Part shown: piece after piece, positions 1-7,591 of the stretch
How positions within the stretch are numbered: the first letter of the stretch is position 1
Layout: every line of letters starts with the position of its first letter
Program-made: the position numbers and the translations under genes
Notes under the pieces: model-generated
Seen by the model: the letters and a program-made list of their open reading frames with translations, nothing else
The model's database searches: none
What the model was told of the DNA's origin: nothing
Source: MGBC120314 sp051877855
Lineage (GTDB): Bacteria > Bacillota > Clostridia > Lachnospirales > Lachnospiraceae
Reading direction: 5' to 3'
Assembly: GCA_051877855.1 (NCBI GenBank)
Contig: JBJEJH010000021.1
Span: forward strand, 1 to 41,235
Length of the DNA: 41,235 bases

Positions 1-1063
1 GTCCTTTCTTTGCAATGATATTTAAGGCATCTGCATCAAGGAGAAGCTTTGTTTCCTCACACAATTGAAGTGTCCACTCTACAATCTTTTCCGCCTTTTC
101 TCCTGTGGAAAGCCCGGGTCCTAAGACCACCTGCGTTGCCCAGTCGATTTCCTTTTTTAAATCTTCCTTATCCATGCCGTCATAGAATCCCAGCACTGCC
201 TCCGGGAACAATTTTTTCAGCGCCGGTTCATTTTCTTTGGAAGTAAGTATCTTCACAAGCCCTGCACCGCAACGATATGCCGCCTTCCCTGAAAAAAACG
301 CCGCTCCGCTCATGTGTTCACACCCTGCAATCACCAGAACCTTACCATAGTTTCCCTTGTTAGCGTCCGGTCTGCGACTTCCAATTCTACGAACATCCTT
401 CGGTTCATAATAGAAGCACTTTCGATCCAGAATATCTTCTGCCTCCTTTGCAAATCCACAGTTCCACACCGTTAATTCCCCGGTACGTGCTGCACCGGGA
501 TAAAACAAATGTCCAAGCTTCGCATATCCAAAAGTCACCGTATCGGTTGACCCGATTGCCACACCAAGGATCTGTCCCGTAGTGGCATGAACTCCCGAGG
601 GAATATCCACGGACACCACATTCCTGCCACTTTCATTAATCTGCGCGATGGCAGCGGCATAGTTTCCTTCCACCCTCCGTGTAAGACCAATGCCAAATAT
701 TCCATCAATTATTACATCATAAGCAGAAAGGTCATCCAATGTTCCTATCCTAATTCCCATTTTTTGTGCAATCTGATACTGTTGTTTCCACTCCACGGAA
801 GCCTTCTCTTCATTTCCAATGACACAAATTGCCGTATCATATCCTTCCTGTGCAAGAATTCTTGCACAGGCAATGGCGTCCGCACCGTTATTTCCCACAC
901 CGCATACCGATAACACACGGCACAAAGCCCCATACTTCTTCTTAATTACCTCACACACTCCCAAAGCAGCCCGCTCCATCAGCACCATGGATGGAATTCC
1001 TACTTCATTGATGGAATAAGCATCCACCATTTGCATTTGTTTCTGATTAAGCACATACTTCAT
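1..1063 (-). CDS. nnr: Bifunctional NAD(P)H-hydrate epimerase/dehydratase, 3' end cut by window
   Basis: Repairs damaged NAD(P)HX in the cytoplasm: the N-terminal YjeF domain epimerises R/S-NAD(P)HX and the C-terminal ribokinase-like domain dehydrates it using ADP or ATP. The visible 354 codons begin MKYVLNQKQMQMVDAYSI and include the YjeF nucleotide-binding loop GVGNNGADAIACARIL, the VVSVDIPSGV segment, then the start of the C-terminal domain (NKGNYGKVLVIAGC, YRCGAGLVKI, LGPGLS, LLDADALNI). The frame stays open to base 1, so the gene continues beyond the window. The ATG at 1063 follows AGAAGGGG at good spacing. A terminator-like hairpin separates it from the gene upstream, so it may have its own promoter or depend on read-through. 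The family call is firm. Confidence 0.93.
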   Translation of the reverse strand, partial: MKYVLNQKQMQMVDAYSINEVGIPSMVLMERAALGVCEVIKKKYGALCRVLSVCGVGNNGADAIACARILAQEGYDTAICVIGNEEKASVEWKQQYQIAQKMGIRIGTLDDLSAYDVIIDGIFGIGLTRRVEGNYAAAIAQINESGRNVVSVDIPSGVHATTGQILGVAIGSTDTVTFGYAKLGHLFYPGAARTGELTVWNCGFAKEAEDILDRKCFYYEPKDVRRIGSRRPDANKGNYGKVLVIAGCEHMSGAAFFSGKAAYRCGAGLVKILTSKENEPALKKLFPEAVLGFYDGMDKEDLKKEIDWATQVVLGPGLSTGEKAEKIVEWTLQLCEETKLLLDADALNIIAKKG

Positions 1064-1091
1064 GTCTTTGACCCCTTCTACGCTATCATTT

Positions 1092-1131
1092 AAAAAAGAC
1101 TGCAGCACTGATTATTCACCAGCCTGCAGTC
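1092..1131 (-). terminator. Rho-independent terminator or attenuator before nnr
   Basis: On the minus strand the arms GACTGCAG and CTGCAGTC form a perfect 8-bp stem (1098-1105 with 1124-1131), with an inner CTG/CAG pairing, followed by six T residues. It lies in the 82-bp gap between the coiled-coil gene and nnr, so it ends the rex-side transcript or attenuates expression of nnr. Confidence 0.75.
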
Positions 1132-1145
1132 CATTGACCTTGCAA

Positions 1146-1751
1146 TTACTTTATTTCTGAATCCGCATCATCAAACACCTGAATCAGATCCGGCCCCAAC
1201 AAATCATGCATATACGTATATATGTTGTTGTTCTTAAGCTCTTTCTCCTGCTTGATAACCAGCTTTCTCTTTAATTCCACACGCATCTCATTGATCCAGC
1301 GACCAAGCAATTCGATATCATCCCGATTTTCATGCAGTCTGCTGTAACATACCTGAACAAATTCAAACAACAATTCCTTATTGGCATCCTGAAGTTCTCT
1401 CGGAAGCTCAAGCTCCATGTCTTCCAGTTCCTCCAGCTTATGCTTCGCCTCCTGAATCAGGCGCTGAGTCTGGTCCATCTTTCTCTGATGGGCCTCAACA
1501 TCCTCGCCCTCTTCCATATTGTCCACTACGTCCTGCATAAGGCGTGCTTTAATTTTCTTAACTTCTTTGATGTTATTGGTAACCTTGCCCTGTTTCTTCA
1601 ATAATCCATTGACCCTCGCCTCAAGTTTACGAATCTGAGGAGTCTTATCCTTATCCGGCATTACAACATTGTATCGTTCATCCAGTGTAAGAATAGGAAT
1701 ATTAACTTGTGAAAGCCTCTCTTTGATGGTCTCAATTGAAAATTCAGACAT
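1146..1751 (-). CDS. Conserved hypothetical coiled-coil protein
   Basis: A 201-aa soluble protein of unknown function. It has no signal peptide or membrane segment. Residues of about 40-125 are rich in Lys, Glu and Gln with heptad-like spacing (for example KLEARVNGLLKKQGKV and RLIQEAKHKLEELEDMELEL), suggesting a long coiled coil. A mixed helical region ending in YMHDLLGPDLIQVFDDAD follows. I chose the ATG at 1751 because AGGTGA lies five bases before it; the in-frame GTG at 1760 is part of that ribosome-binding site. It starts 42 bp after rex and is probably cotranscribed with it. I do not recognise a functional family; similar short coiled-coil proteins next to rex are, to my recollection, common in Lachnospiraceae. 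Confidence 0.8.
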   Translation of the reverse strand: MSEFSIETIKERLSQVNIPILTLDERYNVVMPDKDKTPQIRKLEARVNGLLKKQGKVTNNIKEVKKIKARLMQDVVDNMEEGEDVEAHQRKMDQTQRLIQEAKHKLEELEDMELELPRELQDANKELLFEFVQVCYSRLHENRDDIELLGRWINEMRVELKRKLVIKQEKELKNNNIYTYMHDLLGPDLIQVFDDADSEIK

Positions 1752-1793
1752 GATATTCACCTAACTTCTATCCAATAAATTCTATGTAATCAA

Positions 1794-2426
1794 TTATTTA
1801 TTACGATTTGCTATATTATAGGATAAACGCATCAGACTTTCCGACAAATGAACATTCTCCACAATGATATCCTTTGGAAGATTCAGATCCGTATGAGCAA
1901 AGTTCCATATGGCCTTAATTCCGGCACCTGCCAGAATATTTGCCACCTCGACGGCACTATCTTTCGGAATCGTCAATGCTGCAATCTCAATATTGTGATC
2001 CCTTACAAAATCCTCCATCTCATAAATCATGCGGACATGAATTCCACGAATGGATTGCCCCGTCAATTCCGGATTAATATCAAAGATTCCACGTACAATG
2101 AAACCTCTCTTTTCAAAATCAGCGTAACCCGCAATAGCCTGTCCCAGATTACCGGCTCCCACAATAATCATATCATGTGAATGATCAATTCCAAGAATCT
2201 TTGCAATCTCCTGATGAAGATACTCCACATTATATCCATAACCCTGCTGTCCAAATCCACCAAAATTATTCAAATCCTGTCGAATCTGTGACGCTGTGAC
2301 CTTCATCTTCTCGCTAAGCTCATTGGAGGAAATTCTCTCCACTCCGCTGTCAATTAATTCGCCTAAATATCTATAGTATCTTGGTAATCTTCGAATCACG
2401 GCACTAGAAATATGTTTTTCTTCCAC
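1794..2426 (-). CDS. rex: Redox-sensing transcriptional repressor Rex
   Basis: Rex senses the NADH/NAD+ ratio and represses fermentation and respiration genes when NADH is low. The 210-aa protein has the usual length. The N-terminal winged helix spans about residues 1-80 (VIRRLPRYYRYLGELI, VTASQIRQDLNNFGGFGQQG, both highly characteristic). A Rossmann domain follows, with the dinucleotide-binding glycine motif IIVGAGNLGQAIAGY. The start is GTG at 2426, preceded by GGAAGGTGG. A strong promoter lies upstream. Rex commonly controls hydrogenase and alcohol or butyrate pathway genes in Clostridia; I did not find a clear Rex operator in this window. Confidence 0.97.
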   Translation of the reverse strand: MEEKHISSAVIRRLPRYYRYLGELIDSGVERISSNELSEKMKVTASQIRQDLNNFGGFGQQGYGYNVEYLHQEIAKILGIDHSHDMIIVGAGNLGQAIAGYADFEKRGFIVRGIFDINPELTGQSIRGIHVRMIYEMEDFVRDHNIEIAALTIPKDSAVEVANILAGAGIKAIWNFAHTDLNLPKDIIVENVHLSESLMRLSYNIANRNK

Positions 2427-2480
2427 GCAAATCCACCTTCCAAATCTTTATAATCTTACATAATATCTCATACTATGGTG

Positions 2481-2509
2481 ATTATACATCTTTGATAAAA
2501 AAATGTCAA
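2481..2509 (-). promoter_or_regulatory. Sigma-A promoter for rex
   Basis: On the minus strand TTGACA (2504-2509) and TATAAT (2481-2486) are separated by exactly 17 bases, a consensus housekeeping promoter. Transcription would start near 2474, about 48 bases before the rex GTG. Confidence 0.85.
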
Positions 2510-2545
2510 TTCTTTTCATGTCCCCGTGTCTTTTATTTTACCACT

Positions 2546-3604
2546 CTATTCCACAACTTCGATATTATTTCCATCCTTACTGATACGATAATACTGATAA
2601 TCCTCCAGATTAAAGAAATAAACCCAATCGCTGATGACGTTAACGGCATTAACATTACCGCTATACAACACCTTCTCATCCTTTCCGTCACTGGTGGAAT
2701 AACACAAGGTATCATTGGAATCATTATAATAGTAAAGCAATCCGCCATTCATATTCAAATTACTGCAGGTACTCTTGACAATTTCCGTCGCCTCACCGCC
2801 ATTCTTCGATAAACGGTATATGTGATTGCCGTCACTGCTATTACTTACATAATAAATAAAACTGTTATCCACCATCAATTCCTGAACTTTCTTGGCATCA
2901 CAGAGTGCCTGATCCTCACTGCCATCCAGTTTCATACGATAAATCTTACCCGAATCGGAATTATTAATGTAATAAATGTAAGATCCGTCTACATTCAATG
3001 CATTACAAATATTCTCCGTCAATACCTGATCCATGCTTCCGTCCAGGTTCATTCGATGGATACGGTTGATATCGTTGTCATTGTGCACATAATAAATAAC
3101 CTCATCCGCTACCACCATGTTGCGGCAGTTATTCTCCACCAGAGTCTCCACACTCTTGTCCTTAAGCTTTATACGGTAGATTCCTCCCGCCTGATAATAA
3201 AGATAATCTCCGCCATAATTCAGCTCCATGGCACCCTGCACCTTATCGAAAGCTTCCTTGCCACTGCCATCTGCATTCATAACATACAGTTTCTTATTAT
3301 CGTTCTTATTGTAATAATAAATCTTATCATTTGCTTCACAGACAATACCACTATTCAACAGATTTCCCGTCGTATTACCAAAGTTTTCTTTGGTTTCTTC
3401 ATTACTAACTACGGAATTACCATCAAATGACATATTCACGTTAATTTGCTCCATTCCAACCGTAGTCATCTCTTCCGTAGCACTTGTTGCAAGCACTACA
3501 TTTACATTTTCTGCATCCGCCGCATGATCCTTAACCTTGTCGCAACCCGAAATCGCCATACACATGGCACCAACGATCAACATTAATTGAAACGGTTTCC
3601 TCAT
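2546..3604 (-). CDS. DUF5050-type beta-propeller lipoprotein
   Basis: A predicted cell-surface lipoprotein of 352 aa. The N-terminus MRKPFQLMLIVGAMCMAISGC is a lipoprotein signal with Cys at the lipobox end. From about residue 85 to the end there are seven repeats of roughly 40 aa with the pattern IYYxNxxDxxxIYRMxxDG, typical of DUF5050/LRP1-like beta-propellers, probably seven blades. No catalytic motif is visible; such propellers usually bind ligands or other proteins. The start at 3604 is set by GGAGG five bases upstream; a longer in-frame start at 3637 would put residues before the signal peptide. It is transcribed from a promoter that overlaps the oppositely directed one of the ABC-F gene. 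Confidence 0.85.
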   Translation of the reverse strand: MRKPFQLMLIVGAMCMAISGCDKVKDHAADAENVNVVLATSATEEMTTVGMEQINVNMSFDGNSVVSNEETKENFGNTTGNLLNSGIVCEANDKIYYYNKNDNKKLYVMNADGSGKEAFDKVQGAMELNYGGDYLYYQAGGIYRIKLKDKSVETLVENNCRNMVVADEVIYYVHNDNDINRIHRMNLDGSMDQVLTENICNALNVDGSYIYYINNSDSGKIYRMKLDGSEDQALCDAKKVQELMVDNSFIYYVSNSSDGNHIYRLSKNGGEATEIVKSTCSNLNMNGGLLYYYNDSNDTLCYSTSDGKDEKVLYSGNVNAVNVISDWVYFFNLEDYQYYRISKDGNNIEVVE

Positions 3605-3649
3605 AAATACCTCCAAACTTAAATAATTAAATCCCAAACATTATCTACT

Positions 3650-3679
3650 ATTATACTAAATTTTACCTTCATTTGTCAA
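3650..3679 (-). promoter_or_regulatory. Promoter of the beta-propeller lipoprotein gene
   Basis: On the minus strand TTGACA (3674-3679) and TATAAT (3650-3655) are separated by 18 bases. The -35 box overlaps that of the divergent ABC-F promoter by five bases. Confidence 0.75.
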
Positions 3680-3701
3680 AAATATGTTCCTATGGTATAA
3701 T
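3673..3701 (+). promoter_or_regulatory. Promoter of the ABC-F gene
   Basis: TTGTCA (3673-3678) and TATAAT (3696-3701) are separated by 17 bases, with an extended TGG before the -10 box. The start codon lies about 45 bases after the expected start site. Confidence 0.8.
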
Positions 3702-3751
3702 ATGCCACAAAATTCAGCGGATATTCATCCGCATCAAATGAGAGGTCAATT

Positions 3752-5653
3752 ATGATTTTATCTTGTAATGATATATGTAAATCTTTTGATGATGTCCCGA
3801 TTCTAAAGCATGTTTCCTTCCATCTGGAAGAACATGAAAAAGCTTCCATCGTTGGCATCAACGGTGCCGGCAAATCCACCCTTCTCAAAATCATCATGGG
3901 TGAATTATCCCAGGACCAGGGCATTGTAACCTTTGCCAAGGATAGGACTGTGGGCTATCTTGCGCAGCATCAGAATACCGATTCCCATAATACCATCTAT
4001 GATGAACTTCTCTCCGTCAAGGAAGATATCATTCAGATGGAAAAACGACTTCGCCTCCTGGAGGATCAAATGTCCCATTCCGAAGGCGCCGAGTTAGAAG
4101 CACTGATGAATTCCTATTCACATCTGAACCATCAATTCGAATCTGCCAATGGATATGCCTACAAAAGTGAAATTACCGGCGTATTGAAGGGTCTTGGTTT
4201 TGTTGAAGATGATTTTAACAAAAGAATCCACACCCTCTCCGGCGGTCAGAAAACCCGTGTTGCCCTGGGCAAACTCCTTCTGTCAAAGCCGGATCTGATT
4301 CTTCTGGACGAGCCCACCAACCACCTGGATCTGACATCCATCGAATGGCTGGAAAATTACATTTTGAATTATAAAGGTGCTGTACTCATCATAGCCCACG
4401 ACCGCTACTTTCTGGATCGGACAGTCAGTAAGATCATTGAGTTGGACAATGGTGACTGTACTGTATTTAACGGAAACTACAGTAGCTATGCCGAGAAAAA
4501 GGCAGTTCTACGCCGCAGCCGAATGAACGAGTACCTCAAGCAGCAACAGGAAATTAAGCATCAGGAGGCTGTCATTGAGAAATTAAAACAGTTCAACCGT
4601 GAAAAATCCGTTAAGCGTGCTGAAAGCCGCGAGAAAATGCTGGATAAGATGGAGGTCATTGAAAAGCCCGTAGAACTGAATGCCTCCATGAACCTGACCC
4701 TGGAGCCGGAAATCATCAGCGGAAATGATGTTCTTACCATTCAGAATCTTTCCAAGGGATTTGACGGGCACACGCTCTTTGAAGACATCGGTTTTGAAAT
4801 CAAGCGTGGTGAAAAAGTCGCTTTAATCGGCAGCAACGGAACCGGCAAAACCACGATTCTTAAAATGATTAACGGACTGATTTCGCCGGACACCGGAAGT
4901 ATCCGTCTGGGAACCAATGTAACGATTGGCTACTACGACCAGGAACATCATGTGTTGGATATGGATAAAACTTTATTCGAAGAAATTCAGGATACCTACC
5001 CGGACATGAATAACACCCGCGTACGAAACACCTTAGCCTCATTTCTCTTTACAGGAGACAGTGTTTTCAAACGTATCGGCGAATTAAGCGGAGGTGAGAA
5101 AGGCCGCGTATCCCTGGCAAAGCTTATGCTGTCCAATGCGAATCTCCTGATTCTGGATGAGCCAACCAACCATTTGGACATGGTCTCCAAGGAAATCCTT
5201 GAAAACGCTTTAAACAATTACACCGGAACCGTATTCTATGTTTCCCATGATCGTTATTTTATTAATTCAACGGCCACACGTATCTTGGAATTAAAAGGTA
5301 ACCGTATAACAAACTACATCGGAAATTATGATTACTACCTGGAAAAGCACGAAATTCTCGGTGTTACGGAATCCACAGATCAGCCTGCCGCCCCACAGGA
5401 TCGCGCCGGCAAGGATCATTGGAAAGCTTCCAAAGAAGAACAGGCCGCTCTTCGCAAACAGAAAAATGAATTAAAACGTATTGAAAGTTCCATTGAAGAC
5501 CTTGAACATCAGTTAAAAGAACTACAGGAACAGATCAATGATCCGGCAAATGCCACCAGTTCCTCAAAACTTCTTGAACTGCACAATCAGCAGGTCAAAA
5601 TAGAAGAAAATTTGTCCGATTTATATGAAAAATGGGAAACTCTTGCGGAATAG
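3752..5653 (+). CDS. ABC-F family ATPase (YdiF/Uup-like)
   Basis: A 633-aa soluble protein with two fused ABC ATPase domains and no membrane segments, the mark of the ABC-F family, whose members act on the ribosome as translation or antibiotic-protection factors. Domain 1 has Walker A GINGAGKST, signature LSGGQKTR and Walker B LILLDEPTNHLD; domain 2 has GSNGTGKTT, LSGGEKGR and LLILDEPTNHLD. The charged linker between them (about residues 245-310) is the P-site-tRNA-interaction motif region. The C-terminus (about 560-633) is a coiled coil, as in YdiF and Uup. The ATG follows GAGAGG. Nothing indicates a resistance role rather than housekeeping. Confidence 0.95.
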   Translation: MILSCNDICKSFDDVPILKHVSFHLEEHEKASIVGINGAGKSTLLKIIMGELSQDQGIVTFAKDRTVGYLAQHQNTDSHNTIYDELLSVKEDIIQMEKRLRLLEDQMSHSEGAELEALMNSYSHLNHQFESANGYAYKSEITGVLKGLGFVEDDFNKRIHTLSGGQKTRVALGKLLLSKPDLILLDEPTNHLDLTSIEWLENYILNYKGAVLIIAHDRYFLDRTVSKIIELDNGDCTVFNGNYSSYAEKKAVLRRSRMNEYLKQQQEIKHQEAVIEKLKQFNREKSVKRAESREKMLDKMEVIEKPVELNASMNLTLEPEIISGNDVLTIQNLSKGFDGHTLFEDIGFEIKRGEKVALIGSNGTGKTTILKMINGLISPDTGSIRLGTNVTIGYYDQEHHVLDMDKTLFEEIQDTYPDMNNTRVRNTLASFLFTGDSVFKRIGELSGGEKGRVSLAKLMLSNANLLILDEPTNHLDMVSKEILENALNNYTGTVFYVSHDRYFINSTATRILELKGNRITNYIGNYDYYLEKHEILGVTESTDQPAAPQDRAGKDHWKASKEEQAALRKQKNELKRIESSIEDLEHQLKELQEQINDPANATSSSKLLELHNQQVKIEENLSDLYEKWETLAE

Positions 5654-5686
5654 ATGAAAAAAAGGCGCATTTTTCCACTTTTTCTG

Positions 5687-5715
5687 TTGACAAGTCCTTT
5701 TTGTGGTGGTATAAA
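5687..5715 (+). promoter_or_regulatory. Strong promoter of the HU gene
   Basis: TTGACA (5687-5692), a 17-base spacer and TATAAA (5710-5715), followed by a leader of about 55 bases with AGGAGGG before the HU ATG. This fits a very highly expressed gene. Confidence 0.85.
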
Positions 5716-5777
5716 GGTACTATACCGAATTGCGGACACCGCGATTTGTATTTAAACTCAAGGAGGGTATTTTTAAA

Positions 5778-6053
5778 ATGAACAAGACAGAATTAGTTGC
5801 TGCTATGGCTGCAAAGGCTGAATTATCTAAGAAGGATTCTGAAAAGGCTTTAAAGGCATTCACAGAAGTAGTTACTGCTGAATTAGCAAAGGGCGGAAAG
5901 GTTCAGTTAGTTGGCTTCGGTACATTCGAAGTTGCTAAGAGAGCTGCCAGAACAGGTAAGAATCCTCAGACAGGTAAGGCAATGAAGATTGCTGCTTCTA
6001 AGGCACCTAAGTTCAAGGCTGGTAAGGCATTCAAGGAAACAGTTAATAAGTAA
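5778..6053 (+). CDS. hup: HU-family DNA-binding protein
   Basis: A 91-aa histone-like protein that bends and compacts DNA as a dimer. It has the whole family pattern: MNKTELVAAMAAKAELSKKD, the core VQLVGFGTFEV, the DNA-arm region RTGKNPQTGKAMKI and the Lys-rich C-terminus. The codon use is unlike its neighbours: Lys is nearly all AAG, with few distinct codons, as expected for a very highly expressed gene. I chose the ATG at 5778, eleven bases or so after AGGAGGG; an upstream in-frame start at 5730 lies within the leader and lacks family sequence. It has its own promoter and terminator. Confidence 0.97.
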   Translation: MNKTELVAAMAAKAELSKKDSEKALKAFTEVVTAELAKGGKVQLVGFGTFEVAKRAARTGKNPQTGKAMKIAASKAPKFKAGKAFKETVNK

Positions 6054-6073
6054 TTTAACTTTATGTTTCAAAG

Positions 6074-6102
6074 GGAGTTGTCACAAGACAACTCCTTTTT
6101 TT
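6074..6102 (+). terminator. Terminator of the HU gene
   Basis: The perfect 9-bp stem GGAGTTGTC / GACAACTCC with an ACAA loop is followed by seven T residues. Confidence 0.95.
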
Positions 6103-6111
6103 ATTTCCGAA

Positions 6112-6140
6112 TTGTAAAAAAAGCAGATTTATGGTAATAT
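6112..6140 (+). promoter_or_regulatory. Possible promoter of the solute-binding lipoprotein
   Basis: TTGTAA (6112-6117), a 17-base spacer and TAATAT (6135-6140). It is weaker than its neighbours, but it is correctly placed between the HU terminator and the next gene. Confidence 0.45.
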
Positions 6141-6177
6141 TTTACTATATAAATCGACTTTTCATGAGGTGATTTTC

Positions 6178-7518
6178 TTGTTTAATAAGAACTTTTTTAT
6201 AAGTATCCTACTGCTTCTCTCCTTCCTTACCGCATGTAACGACAACTATTCTAAGGAGGAACAGACACTAAAAGCCATTGCCGATGATGCAGGTTTAACC
6301 GGCAGCACAATTACCGTTATGGCTTCAAGTGAATGGATTAAGAACAGTGAAATGGATCTTGGAAGTAAATTCGAGTCCGTAACCGGTGTGGAGGTCATCT
6401 ACGATCTCTATCCCGATGATGTTTACCTCAGAACCTTATTTTCACGATTAGAAAACAATCAGGCACCGGATATTTTTCTTACCCAGTCCGGATTAGCTAT
6501 CCAGAATACATATCAATTGGATCAATACGCTCTGGATCTTTCCAACGAATCCTGGATGGAATATTATGACCCTTTTACCGCAAAGGAAACCTCCATCGAT
6601 GGTAAAAATTATGGAATGACCTACTATGACACTACCACGGATTACTATCTGATCTACAACAGGAAGATCCTGGAAAAAGCCGAAATCAAAGAGCTTCCGA
6701 CAACCTTTGATGAATTTGACCGGATGTGTTCCAAGATTCTCTCCGCCGGTGTTATTCCCATCTACGAGCCCATGGCTGATGGCTGGCACCAGGCAATGCT
6801 CTTTGCCGAAATCAGTCCGGTATTTAGTCATTTAGATCCTGACATCTACAACCAATTAAATCATAACGAAACAACCTTTGCCGAAAATTCCAATATGCAG
6901 CTGGCACTGGATCAAATCCAATCCATGGCAATGAAAGGATACTTTGGCAGCAATTTTTCAACTGACACCTACGAAACCGCCCCGGGTTATCTTGCTTCCG
7001 GTGAGTATGCCATGTGTATGTTAAAACCCGGTACCATTCATTCCATTATAAACAGTGACCTTAACAACGGTTTTCAACCGGAGGACTTTGGAATCATGTT
7101 ACTGCCTGTCTGCGATAATCAGATATTAAATATCCACCCTACCGGACCTTCCCATTTTATTAACAAAAATTCCGGGAATTTGACCGCTGCCAGATTATAT
7201 CTGGACTATATAGCCACACAGGAAAATATTCAATATATGATTGATCATTCCAACGACATCGAGAATCTACCTTTTGATGCCGGACAAACTGCAAAATATG
7301 ACGAAATAACCAGCACATTTCTAAATCAATATGACGATGAACATTCCGGCACCGTGCTGCAGGATGAAGTATCTTACTTTAACGAGCAATGGGGAGCATT
7401 TTCCAACGACATATTAAAGCTATGTCAGGGTGAAATGACTTCCGCAGAGGTTCTATCTGCCATCGATGCAAGACGTGCAGAGCTGGCACAATATGCCGGG
7501 GATTTATCCTGGAAATAA
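6178..7518 (+). CDS. Orphan extracellular solute-binding lipoprotein
   Basis: A 446-aa family 1-type (sugar) substrate-binding lipoprotein. A signal peptide with lipobox FLTAC is followed by a periplasmic-binding-protein fold: TITVMASSEWI near the mature N-terminus, PDIFLTQSG, the hinge region YYLIYNRKILEKAEIKELPTTFDEF, and a C-terminal helical part. I place the start at the TTG at 6178, five bases after GAGGTGA; the in-frame GTG at 6169 lies inside that site. No permease or ATPase genes are next to it, so it must share a transporter encoded elsewhere, or act in sensing. Its substrate cannot be told. It converges with the GGDEF/EAL gene across a shared hairpin. Confidence 0.85.
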   Translation: MFNKNFFISILLLLSFLTACNDNYSKEEQTLKAIADDAGLTGSTITVMASSEWIKNSEMDLGSKFESVTGVEVIYDLYPDDVYLRTLFSRLENNQAPDIFLTQSGLAIQNTYQLDQYALDLSNESWMEYYDPFTAKETSIDGKNYGMTYYDTTTDYYLIYNRKILEKAEIKELPTTFDEFDRMCSKILSAGVIPIYEPMADGWHQAMLFAEISPVFSHLDPDIYNQLNHNETTFAENSNMQLALDQIQSMAMKGYFGSNFSTDTYETAPGYLASGEYAMCMLKPGTIHSIINSDLNNGFQPEDFGIMLLPVCDNQILNIHPTGPSHFINKNSGNLTAARLYLDYIATQENIQYMIDHSNDIENLPFDAGQTAKYDEITSTFLNQYDDEHSGTVLQDEVSYFNEQWGAFSNDILKLCQGEMTSAEVLSAIDARRAELAQYAGDLSWK

Positions 7519-7526
7519 ATTAAAAG

Positions 7527-7574
7527 GAGGAAGCTTATCTTTGGGGTGATTTCCCGTAAGATAAGCTTCCTCTT
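7527..7574. terminator. Bidirectional terminator between convergent genes
   Basis: The arms GAGGAAGCTTATCTT and AAGATAAGCTTCCTC (7527-7541 and 7558-7572) pair perfectly over 15 bp; the 16-base loop can add a small GGGG/CCC stem. The left side is A-rich, which gives a fair T-run on the minus strand for the GGDEF/EAL gene; the plus strand has only TTT. Confidence 0.75.
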
Positions 7575-7591
7575 TCCAGTTGCTCACGTAA

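Noticed and set aside
2427..2545. A Rex operator (TTGTGA-type inverted repeat) in the rex promoter
   Set aside because: No convincing match; only the promoter boxes are clear.
2822..3430. A 202-codon plus-strand frame opposite the beta-propeller lipoprotein gene
   Set aside because: Its Ile/His-rich composition mirrors the repeated Asp/Tyr/Asn codons of the real gene; no start site or promoter.
3752..5653. ABC-F gene as an antibiotic-resistance determinant
   Set aside because: It has the C-terminal coiled coil and layout of housekeeping YdiF/Uup-type proteins, with no leader peptide or mobile context.
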